A stretch of 64,000 bases of DNA from Acetatifactor sp. (lineage in GTDB: Bacteria > Bacillota > Clostridia > Lachnospirales > Lachnospiraceae): assembly GCA_022511385.1 (NCBI GenBank), contig JAFLRN010000005.1:1-64000 (forward strand), given 5' to 3'. This document shows positions 39,113-47,583 of this stretch, piece by piece. The notes beneath the pieces were generated by a model that was not told the DNA's origin, ran no database searches, and saw nothing but the letters and a program-made list of their open reading frames with translations. Both the position numbers and the translations under genes were made by a program. Position 1 is the stretch's first letter. Every line of letters begins with the position of its first letter.

Positions 39113-41587
39113 ATGAGGCGACCGCTCTTTTTGGTTGCCCTTTTCCTGGTGATCATCGCCGCGGTTCGGTTGGAGACAGGAGGTCTGGAGGCCGACCGGC
39201 TGGGTATGATCAGCACACAGAGCCCGAGGGGCTTTGAGGAATTGATCCTCTCTGGGCAGGTATACAAAAAGGACAACCAGACACTTTATTTGCAGGACGT
39301 TTCTGTCCTTGTGCAATCTTTCGAAGGATCCCAGGATCCATCTCAAGAAGCCGTATCAAAAGCCGGATCATCCCGGCAGAGCATTTCCTGTAAAGACAAT
39401 ATTATATGTAAACTGACGGAGACGGAAGAGGTGCCATTGGGGAGCTATGTGACCCTGAGGGGCAGTTTTACCACCATTTCCGCAGCCACAAATCCGGGGG
39501 AGTTTGACGCTGCGGCCTATTATCGGACTATCGGAGTGGGCGGCAGGTTGAACAAGGCGGAGCTTCTTCAGAAAGGTCAGTCGCACTGGAGGGTGAGGGA
39601 GTGGCTGTATGAGCTGAGGATTTCTCTGGAGGAGCGCCTGAACCGGGCGCTGCCACAGGACCAGGCAGGGGTTCTGTGTGCCCTGCTGCTGGGCGATAAG
39701 GGCGGCTTGGAGGAACGGGTGGAAAATTTGTACCGGCAGAACGGCATTCTGCATATTCTGAGCATTTCCTCCCTTCATATCACTATCATCGGCATGAGTA
39801 TCTATCAGCTGCTGCGGCGCCTCAGGGTGCCCGTATGTCCGGCTGCTCTGGCAGGAAGCGTCTTTCTGCTTCTGTATGGTGCGCTTACAGGCTTTGGTGT
39901 TTCTGCCTGCCGAGCTATCGGGATGTATTTGATCCGTATGCTGGGGAAGGTGTTGGGCAGAACTTACGATATGTTGACGGCTCTGGGAGTCATAGGGGCG
40001 CTCATGGTCTGGCAGAATCCTTATTACCTGCATCACAGCGGTTTTTTGCTCTCCTACGCCTCCGTGCTGGGGGTGGGGGTGCTCTGTCCTACGCTGGGTG
40101 CTTTCGGGGAAGGGAGACGTACCAAAAGAGAGCTGGCGGGTGAAGAGGACAAAATCCGAAAGATGTTACAAGGGGCAAGGGAAAAGCTGCAGCAGTCCTT
40201 TATGGCTAGTCTTTCTGTGGTGCTTGCCACCCTGCCGGTGCAGTTGTGGTTTTATTATGAGGCTCCGGTGTATTCCGTGTTTTTAAATCTGTTGGTACTG
40301 CCTCTGGTTAAGCCTTTGATGCTGGCAGGATTTCTTGTTATGATTTTTCACTGGTGTTGGCCGGCAGGGATGGTTGCAGGCGGGATTTTGGAGTGGTATG
40401 AATGGCTCTGTGAGCTGTGCGGACAACTGCCCTTTCACACCTGGAATCCGGGCCGCCCGAGGCTTTGGCAGATTGCTGTGTACTATATTGTGATTGGGGT
40501 GGTTGTATTTGCCCGGGAGAAAATGCGAGAGGCTCAGACACGGCGTAAGGAGAGGAAAAACGCATCAGACGACGAAGTCCGCCGAAAACTGGCAGAAGGG
40601 AGTCTGCGAAGAATGCTGGAAGTGGTTTTGCAGAGAGTGCCCGAAGAGAGCCGCCGACGTTTGTATTTAGGAATAGCGGACAGGGTGATTACCGGAGTGA
40701 TTCTTGTATGTGCTGTGCTCCTGCTGGGATTTCGTTCGGGAGCGGTAAACAGCGTTACTTTTCTGGATGTTGGTCAGGGAGACTGCATTCTTGTGCGGAC
40801 CGGATCCGGGGAATCATATCTGTTTGACTGTGGCAGCACCAGCCGGACAGCGGTGGGGGAGTATGTGCTGGTGCCATTTTTGAAATATAGTGGTATACAT
40901 ACGCTGGATGCGGTTTTTATTTCCCATCCGGACGCAGATCATGCTAACGGAATCACGGAGTTGTTGTCCATGGGACAGGAGAGCGGCGTGGAAGTACGGC
41001 AGTTGATCCTGCCGGATCTTGCCGAAGAGCTTCGCAAGGATCAGTTAAGTGAGCTGATTGAGGCAGCGCACATGGCGGATCAGAAGAATCCCATAGAGAT
41101 CCGTTATATTTCCGCAGGGGATGGATGGGAGTGCGGCAGCGCGCGGTTCACCTGCCTTAATCCCGCTGAGGGATGTAGTTTGAAGAATGAAAATGCTTAT
41201 TCCGAATGTTTTTATGTGGAGTTTTTTGAGAACAATACGGGAGAGTCGAAGGAGCTGGAAACTGTTACAATGCTGCTCACGGGAGATGTGGAAGGCGAGG
41301 GAGAGGAATCGCTGATGCATCAGCTGGCACTGCGGGGAATCAGATCGGTGGATATCCTGAAAGTTGCCCATCACGGTTCCCGGGGCGCAACCTCAGAGAA
41401 ATTCCTTGAGCTGATCCAGCCCGGAATTTCCGTCATCTCCTGCGGCAGAAACAACCGTTATGGCCATCCTCATGCGGAATTGCTGGAGCGACTTGAAGAC
41501 TGTGGATGCCTTATTTATCGAACACAGGAGAGCGGTGCAGTAACGGTGCGAGTTAAGGCTGGGAAGGTGAGTGTAGAGGGATTTTAG
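39113..41587 (+). CDS. comEC: DNA internalisation competence protein ComEC/Rec2
   Basis: LLGDKGGLEERVENLYRQNGILHILSISSLHITIIG, metallo-beta-lactamase part FLDVGQGDCILVRTGSG..HPDADHANG..HHGSRGATS. Confidence 0.94.
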   Translation: MRRPLFLVALFLVIIAAVRLETGGLEADRLGMISTQSPRGFEELILSGQVYKKDNQTLYLQDVSVLVQSFEGSQDPSQEAVSKAGSSRQSISCKDNIICKLTETEEVPLGSYVTLRGSFTTISAATNPGEFDAAAYYRTIGVGGRLNKAELLQKGQSHWRVREWLYELRISLEERLNRALPQDQAGVLCALLLGDKGGLEERVENLYRQNGILHILSISSLHITIIGMSIYQLLRRLRVPVCPAALAGSVFLLLYGALTGFGVSACRAIGMYLIRMLGKVLGRTYDMLTALGVIGALMVWQNPYYLHHSGFLLSYASVLGVGVLCPTLGAFGEGRRTKRELAGEEDKIRKMLQGAREKLQQSFMASLSVVLATLPVQLWFYYEAPVYSVFLNLLVLPLVKPLMLAGFLVMIFHWCWPAGMVAGGILEWYEWLCELCGQLPFHTWNPGRPRLWQIAVYYIVIGVVVFAREKMREAQTRRKERKNASDDEVRRKLAEGSLRRMLEVVLQRVPEESRRRLYLGIADRVITGVILVCAVLLLGFRSGAVNSVTFLDVGQGDCILVRTGSGESYLFDCGSTSRTAVGEYVLVPFLKYSGIHTLDAVFISHPDADHANGITELLSMGQESGVEVRQLILPDLAEELRKDQLSELIEAAHMADQKNPIEIRYISAGDGWECGSARFTCLNPAEGCSLKNENAYSECFYVEFFENNTGESKELETVTMLLTGDVEGEGEESLMHQLALRGIRSVDILKVAHHGSRGATSEKFLELIQPGISVISCGRNNRYGHPHAELLERLEDCGCLIYRTQESGAVTVRVKAGKVSVEGF

Positions 41588-41599
41588 GAGCGGAAAGTT

Positions 41600-41839
41600 T
41601 TGGCGGTCAGAATTCAACCGGAGATGGACGTGATACGTGCGATAGTTAACGCAAGAGTTTCCCAGAATCTGACACAAAAAGAATTGGCAGAGCGTACGGG
41701 GATTAACCAGGCGGATATCAGCAAATTGGAAAACGGTACAAGAAATCCGTCGGTTAATCTGTTGAAACGTTTGGCAGAAGGAATGGGTATGGCATTAAAG
41801 ATTGAGTTTGTATCAACACAGAAAAATGAACCTTCGTAG
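41600..41839 (+). CDS. XRE family helix-turn-helix protein
   Basis: LTQKELAERTGINQADISKLENGTRNPSVNLLKRLAEGM. Confidence 0.85.
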   Translation: MAVRIQPEMDVIRAIVNARVSQNLTQKELAERTGINQADISKLENGTRNPSVNLLKRLAEGMGMALKIEFVSTQKNEPS

Positions 41840-41847
41840 TTTGAGAG

Positions 41848-41894
41848 CGAAATACCCCGCGCATAAACCTACGGCTTACATGCGGGGTGTTTCG
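41848..41894. terminator. Bidirectional terminator-like hairpin between convergent genes
   Basis: CGAAATACCCCGC / GCGGGGTGTTTCG, 13-bp stem with one G-U. Confidence 0.7.
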
Positions 41895-41906
41895 TTATAT
41901 TCTTAC

Positions 41907-42740
41907 TTATAAGTATGGCTGATTTCTATTACCCATATAATAAGAAAAATTACTCGGACGATCAATCATCTCACGAGCGAAGATTAGCAATGCGATGAAG
42001 GAAGGGGTAGGATTGAATGTATAGATTTCCTGCTCTTCATCATCCATTTCAATCTGTGTAACATGAATCAGGCGGTATTTTTGCAAAATCCTGATAATGT
42101 CTGCCGCCGTATCCTTGTCAATATCCATCTTTTTAACCAGTAGATTGTCTGTAAAAGCCTTTCTATTTTTACGCTTATTCAACATCACCATAGCATCGAA
42201 CACATTCTGATCAGAAAAATCTTTGAAAAAAGCAGTATAATCAATGCCATCGAAGAAAGCCTTTTCTTTATCCTTAGATTCCGGAACCAGCAGGAAATAC
42301 GGCAGGCGATTTCCAATTCCGACTCGTGTGAATCCGCTGTCACAGACGATACTGGAATATGTTTGATTCCCATCTCCTATGGACTGCCGTATTTCTTCCA
42401 GGCTCTCACTCTTTCCTGGATAAAACATAGCTTTTTCCATCTCCCAGCACATCTTGAACATAGTTTGTATTTTTTGGTCTTCGTTCTTGTCTTCAAATTG
42501 TGCAGTGATTACCTGTGCGAAATCACATTGATCCTTTAAACTCCTTCCAAAGAGTGTATCAATTGATACTTCAAGAAAATCGGCAATCCTGGGTAGAAGC
42601 TCCGCATCCGGCATACCACCATTTTCCCATTTCGATACAGCCTGAGAAGAAACTCCGACCCTTGATGCAAGTTCCTCCTGTGTTATACTTTTTTCCTTAC
42701 GAAGTTTTGCTATTACGGTCCCAACTGTCTGTGTATTCAT
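41907..42740 (-). CDS. XRE family transcriptional regulator with long C-terminal domain
   Basis: SITQEELASRVGVSSQAVSKWENGGMPDAELLPRIADFLEVSIDTLFG. Confidence 0.88.
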   Translation of the reverse strand: MNTQTVGTVIAKLRKEKSITQEELASRVGVSSQAVSKWENGGMPDAELLPRIADFLEVSIDTLFGRSLKDQCDFAQVITAQFEDKNEDQKIQTMFKMCWEMEKAMFYPGKSESLEEIRQSIGDGNQTYSSIVCDSGFTRVGIGNRLPYFLLVPESKDKEKAFFDGIDYTAFFKDFSDQNVFDAMVMLNKRKNRKAFTDNLLVKKMDIDKDTAADIIRILQKYRLIHVTQIEMDDEEQEIYTFNPTPSFIALLIFAREMIDRPSNFSYYMGNRNQPYL

Positions 42741-43207
42741 CTTTACCTCATTTCTGCGCAGCCTTTGCGCGATGGACTTGTTTTGCAGCGTCGCATATCT
42801 GACAGATATTTTTCCGGAAAGCTTTCACAGCTATACTGTAACACAACGGATAGTTGAGTTCAATGGAGGTGATTTTGCATTAGTCCAACCATGAGTTGAG
42901 TTCGGTAAGCCGGCTATTCCACAATACCATTTTTGTTTAGGCGTATATACTGTTGTCGGCTAACTAATATTTTAGACGGAGTTTTATTATCAGTTAAGTC
43001 TTGCAGTGGAGTTGATTTTTAGTTATCATTAAGAAAGTGACAGGAATACACAGCACAGCATCGCTACATTTGCAGTCTGCATATTATGTTAATAAATTTT
43101 AAGAGGAACTGATCTATGATAGATCAAAATATTTTAAAATGCTGCGGCACAATGATAATAACTTTTTCGGAACTACCGGGAACTGTGATGGTAAGGAGGA
43201 ATGGCCC

Positions 43208-43393
43208 ATGGACCCAATGGACTTAATATGGGATAAGTTTTCACAGGATTGTACGATTGAGACAGTGCTGCATCTGCTCATGGCACATTTTGATCTATCT
43301 GAGGAAGAAGCGCAGGCTGAGATTGATGAGTACTTTAAGATCGTGGATATGATGGATGAGGACCGTAAAAAAGCGGAAAGGGAGGGCAAATGA
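43208..43393 (+). CDS. Small acidic hypothetical protein, translationally coupled to the YunG-like gene
   Basis: RBS AAGGAGG before ATG 43208; stop overlaps the start of the next ORF. Confidence 0.55.
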   Translation: MDPMDLIWDKFSQDCTIETVLHLLMAHFDLSEEEAQAEIDEYFKIVDMMDEDRKKAEREGK

Positions 43394-43815
43394 GGGAATA
43401 CAGATTCTATGGATGGGAAACAGCTGATATAAAGGATGCCAACGGTCTGACACCAAGGGACTATTACGATATCCTCTCTGGCATCTGGTGTGCTGACACC
43501 TGTGCGCCGCGGATGAGGGACGAGTGGAGTGTCCATAATCCTACATTCGGACAGTGTTCCATCACAGCATTCCTGATGCAGGATTTCTTCGGCGGCAAGG
43601 TTTACGGTATCTTAAGACCTGGCGGAAACTATCACTGCTTCAATGCGGTAGATGGCTGTGTGTTTGACCTGACCAGTGAGCAGTTTGGCGACGAGGTGCT
43701 GGATTACAGCAACTGTCCGGAACAGTTCAGGGAGATACACTTTGCCAAAGAGGAAAAACGGCTGCGGTATGAATATCTGCGGAAACAGCTTCTGAACAAG
43801 CTGCATGCCAAATGA
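43390..43815 (+). CDS. YunG-like conserved protein
   Basis: FGQCSITAFLMQDFFGGKVYGILRPGGNYHCFNAVDGCVFDLTSEQFG. Confidence 0.7.
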   Translation: MREYRFYGWETADIKDANGLTPRDYYDILSGIWCADTCAPRMRDEWSVHNPTFGQCSITAFLMQDFFGGKVYGILRPGGNYHCFNAVDGCVFDLTSEQFGDEVLDYSNCPEQFREIHFAKEEKRLRYEYLRKQLLNKLHAK

Positions 43816-44282
43816 TTTTTCGTATCATGCACATTGGAAAATGGTATAAGCTATCAAAGTAAATGCATGGAAGAATGATGGAGTAATTGCACTCAGGCAT
43901 AACTGTCTGGGTGCTTTTTGTGGTAAACCTGCGGTCATTATGTATGATATGGGATGTAATCGGAGTACTGCTCTGTGCCAAATCCGGATTTGTAGGGAAG
44001 GGGCGGCGTTCGAATAGATTTTTCTTTGGTGACCAAAAACATCATGAATAAAAGACACAACACGAAAACAGTGAATTTATGCGGTTTTGGGCACTCCAAA
44101 ATACAGAGAAGACCTGGGAAAACGCTATTCAAATACAGAGAAGGTGGTAGAACTGTTGGTTCCGGCCGCCTTTTTTCTGCCTTGCAACAGTAATAATATT
44201 GTAAACGGTGCCAAAACGGTACTACAAAATGAAAAATCTAAATATTTTTTTATTATTTTGTTTATAATTTATCCCTAAAATA

Positions 44283-44570
44283 AGTCTCAGTCAGTATTAT
44301 CCAACAGAAATCCCCATTCAGTTGAAAGAACGCAAGGAACTGAGTTCCGGGTTATCTTTGGACGATGTACGGGTGCATAATTATTCGGACCTGCCCGTAA
44401 GACAGGATTCATTGGCCTGCACAAAAGGGAACCGGGTGAAAATTGGTTCCGGGCAGGAGCGGAATCTTCCACATAAGACAATACAAGAAAACAGGCAATG
44501 CTGCAGATGAGGAAATTGCGAATATTAGTGGTTTTGATGATTTTAAAAAATTAAGGGGGCAAAACTATGT
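44283..44570 (+). pseudogene. Decayed DUF4157 domain fragment
   Basis: Frame through 44322: EIPIQLKERKELSSGLSLDDVRVHNYSDLPVRQDSLACTKGNRVKIGSGQERNLPH aligns with DUF4157; then loss of the HEAWHVV segment and frame change (QYKKTGNAADEE...). Confidence 0.75.
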
Positions 44571-46027
44571 ATACCAAAAAAAACAAAGTACAGTTCAATC
44601 AGCAAACAAAAAAACAATCATATACTTCGCAGCATTCTGCTGTTCAAAAGAAGATAAATCCTTCAGCGAATGTCCCGAAATCTAATCAAACAGGGCTTCC
44701 TGACCGACTCAAAGAGGGTCTCGAAAGTTTATCCGGTTTCAGCATGAATGATGTCAGAGTACACTACAATTCTCCATTGCCCGCACGGATGAAGGCGCTT
44801 GCTTATACGCAGGGTAGTCATATCTATGTCGCCCCTGGGCAGGATCAGTATCTGCCTCATGAGGCATGGCATGTGGTACAGCAAAAGCAGGGGCGTGTGC
44901 AGCCGACGGCGCAGATTAACAGTATTATGATAAACGACAATCCGGATCTGGAGCATGAAGCAGATGTTATGGGTTCCAAAGTGCTTCAGCAGCCTGATTC
45001 TTCCGTGATAAATTTAAAAACGGTTGCTTTTAAACAGATAAAGCCGGTTCAAAGGAAAATAATATATAAGGGAAAAGAAACTGCTGCAAAAACGTTTTAT
45101 GAAGATTACATGAAGGATCCGAAATTTCTGGATAAATATACAGACGAGGATGGTAAAGTCCATAGAATCAGTGACCAATATTTATCAGATGAAGCAATAA
45201 GAGCTTTTTTGAAAGATCCTAAGGACTTGAATTCAGGAGAAAGCGATTCATATTATTACATTGGAAGAAAGAATGATATTATTAATGTAATAAGCGAAAC
45301 TTATGCTAAATTAAAGCCTTTTTTTCCATTCAGCGTTGAGACGGATGCCAATAAGAGTTTTTTAATAAAATGTGCTATTCATCGTATCTATACATCTGAC
45401 AAAAATAATTTTGATAGACACCATATAGAGGGGCAAGGGTATTCTGAACATTTAGTAGATCAAGTTTATCCGGTTGTTGATGCCAGGCCATTAAATACCC
45501 CAAATAATGGTTATGAGGAATATACATTGTACAATTATTATCCAGAGGATGGACAGGTAAATCATGCTGTCAACGCAGAGGGACCAGACAATAAGTCTTA
45601 TGACTTAAAATATGGAAAATATATTTACAGAACATTTAGTAATCAAGACTGCCAGCATTTAATTTCTATCAGCACCATGAGCCAACAAAAATATATGATA
45701 AATAAAAATAAAAAGGAAGATTATAAAAGAATTCTGTCGGGTCATGCCGGAAGTATTTTACAAGCTTTAAAGTACAAAGGAGTCCTGGTGCGTTTTGAAA
45801 TGAAGTCGGGCTTTAATAGGTCAATTTTGCATACAATGAGTTTAGGCGGTGAAGGCAGTAGAGGTGGTAATGGCGGTGGTATAGGATTAAAGAGTGAATC
45901 TGATGAAGTAATGAAAGAATCTAAGCAAAAAGCTTTTAGTTTTTATCTGCATCTGGATTGTTTTGATATGTTTATAGATAATATTATGTCCTTTGAAGTA
46001 TTAGAACTTGGAAAAGTAGGAATATAG
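44567..46027 (+). CDS. DUF4157 domain protein (eCIS-effector/toxin-type) with unrecognised C-terminal domain
   Basis: GLPDRLKEGLESLSGFSMNDVRVHYNSPLPARMKALAYTQGSHIYVAPGQDQYLPHEAWHVVQQKQGRVQPT; about 310 aa C-terminus without a recognised family; RBS AAGGGGG upstream. Confidence 0.88.
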   Translation: MYTKKNKVQFNQQTKKQSYTSQHSAVQKKINPSANVPKSNQTGLPDRLKEGLESLSGFSMNDVRVHYNSPLPARMKALAYTQGSHIYVAPGQDQYLPHEAWHVVQQKQGRVQPTAQINSIMINDNPDLEHEADVMGSKVLQQPDSSVINLKTVAFKQIKPVQRKIIYKGKETAAKTFYEDYMKDPKFLDKYTDEDGKVHRISDQYLSDEAIRAFLKDPKDLNSGESDSYYYIGRKNDIINVISETYAKLKPFFPFSVETDANKSFLIKCAIHRIYTSDKNNFDRHHIEGQGYSEHLVDQVYPVVDARPLNTPNNGYEEYTLYNYYPEDGQVNHAVNAEGPDNKSYDLKYGKYIYRTFSNQDCQHLISISTMSQQKYMINKNKKEDYKRILSGHAGSILQALKYKGVLVRFEMKSGFNRSILHTMSLGGEGSRGGNGGGIGLKSESDEVMKESKQKAFSFYLHLDCFDMFIDNIMSFEVLELGKVGI

Positions 46028-46221
46028 GAAAACCGAAATCAGAGGAACAATATCTTTGGTTCGATACGTCAGCCTATATTCTGTAAGGGCCAAAAGGAAG
46101 ACGTACTATAACCTCAATTTTCAGTGCAGTGGATCAGCGAATGGGTCATATGTGTTACCTGATTCTCCTTCCCTTGTTTTTCCCTTATGAGGGTTCATCG
46201 TTGAATTGTATCAAAATCTAA

Positions 46222-46320
46222 GGGGCAAAGAACCAGTATGGCCATCCACATCAGGAATTGTAGGAGCGGCTTGTGCAAGCTGGCAGCGAAGTACTGCAGA
46301 CTCAGGACGGAGGAGCATTG
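46222..46320 (+). pseudogene. Decayed comEC 3'-end fragment
   Basis: GAKNQYGHPHQEL*ERLVQAGSEVLQTQDGGA aligns codon by codon with the ComEC C-terminus GRNNRYGHPHAELLERLEDCGCLIYRTQESGA; in-frame TAG at 46261. Confidence 0.75.
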
Positions 46321-46361
46321 TCGTCGGCGAGCGTGTTCACACACTGGCGCCATGAGGGATA

Positions 46362-47336
46362 TCACAGCACCGACAGGATCAGAATCTCCACGCTCATCAT
46401 ATCGTTCATGCGGCCGCTCTTTATGGCGTCCTCGGCCTCTACGCACTGCTGTACCGCTCTGTGGAGGGTGGAAGAGGAAAAGCGGGCGGCCTGTGCCAGA
46501 TATTTCCCGGCAATAAAGGGGGGAACGCCCAGCTTGGAGCCAATGGTGCGGTTGTCATAGCCCCTGGATTTCAGTTCCTTAGCCTGCAGAAGCATGTTAC
46601 ACTGTCTGGCAATGAGAAAGAGAATCCGCATGGGAGGTTCCTTCAGTGCCAGCAGGTCATAGTACAACTCCAGGGCTTTCTTTTGCTGTTTGTCTGCGAT
46701 GGCGTTGATCATGTCAAAAATGTGGCTGCTGATGCGGGTGGTGCAGACTGCCTCTACATCCGCATCGGTGACAACCTCACGGTCCATGCAGTAGCAGACC
46801 AGCTTTTCCAGCTCCATCTGGATGTTGTCCATGTCGGTGCCGGTCTTGGAAAGCAGCAGCTGGACAGTGTTTTCCGTAATCTTTTTCCCGTCCTTTGCCA
46901 GCACCCCGGCCACCCAGCGCTTTAAGGTGTTCTCGTCCTGTACGGCAAATTCTGCAGCATAGCCCTTTGACTGTACGGTTTTGAAGAGTTTGCTGCGTTT
47001 GTCTACCTCGCTTTCGCTGAACACAAAGAAGGCGGTTTCGTTGGGTTCTGCCAGATACTCCGCCATTCTCTCGCCACCGGACTTGAACAAACCGCTGCCC
47101 GTGATAAAGATGACGCGGCGTTCTGCCAGGAAGGGCAGGGTTTCCGCAAGGTCGATGATCTCGCCCACGGGGACATCCTTGCCTTCGTAGAAGTGGGCGT
47201 TCATGGTGTCGCCGTCGCCACAGAGGGCCTTTTGCAGTCGGTCCTTGTATTGGCGGCGGAGGTAGCGCTCTTCACCGTAGAGAAGGTAGGAATGCTTGAA
47301 GTTGGATTGCTTGATGTCTTCGTTGATCTGCTTCAT
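46362..47336 (-). CDS. holA: DNA polymerase III subunit delta
   Basis: HSYLLYGEERYLRRQYKDRL, TDMDNIQMELEKLVCYC, ALKEPPMRILFLIARQ. Confidence 0.92.
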   Translation of the reverse strand: MKQINEDIKQSNFKHSYLLYGEERYLRRQYKDRLQKALCGDGDTMNAHFYEGKDVPVGEIIDLAETLPFLAERRVIFITGSGLFKSGGERMAEYLAEPNETAFFVFSESEVDKRSKLFKTVQSKGYAAEFAVQDENTLKRWVAGVLAKDGKKITENTVQLLLSKTGTDMDNIQMELEKLVCYCMDREVVTDADVEAVCTTRISSHIFDMINAIADKQQKKALELYYDLLALKEPPMRILFLIARQCNMLLQAKELKSRGYDNRTIGSKLGVPPFIAGKYLAQAARFSSSTLHRAVQQCVEAEDAIKSGRMNDMMSVEILILSVL

Positions 47337-47583
47337 AAGGGTTCTTTCTGTCAGGTGGCATTCATTTGGTGCCATGTGTTGCATGATGTATATTCTGTGT
47401 AAAGTGTATGGTCGTTATCTATATTTTGCCTGTGACGGGTGGGGTTGTCAAGGTTTTCTTGGCGGGGGGTGAAAGATATGATATACTGTTAATAAAGGTT
47501 ACTGGCAGCTGCCGCGTATGGTGCAGGAGGTCCTCCGCCGGACGCTGGTTACTTGGCTCATATTATTTTTGGAAAGGTATATT

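Noticed and set aside
38194-39276. 360-aa antisense ORF
   Set aside because: Shadow of the GerMN lipoprotein and comEC start; no recognisable domain
41600-41839. XRE protein as antitoxin of a new TA pair
   Set aside because: No RelE/HigB-like ORF directly upstream (comEC is there) or downstream; kept as a solitary HTH protein
46238-46560. Two overlapping + strand ORFs (92 and 95 aa)
   Set aside because: Explained by the comEC remnant and by antisense reading of holA
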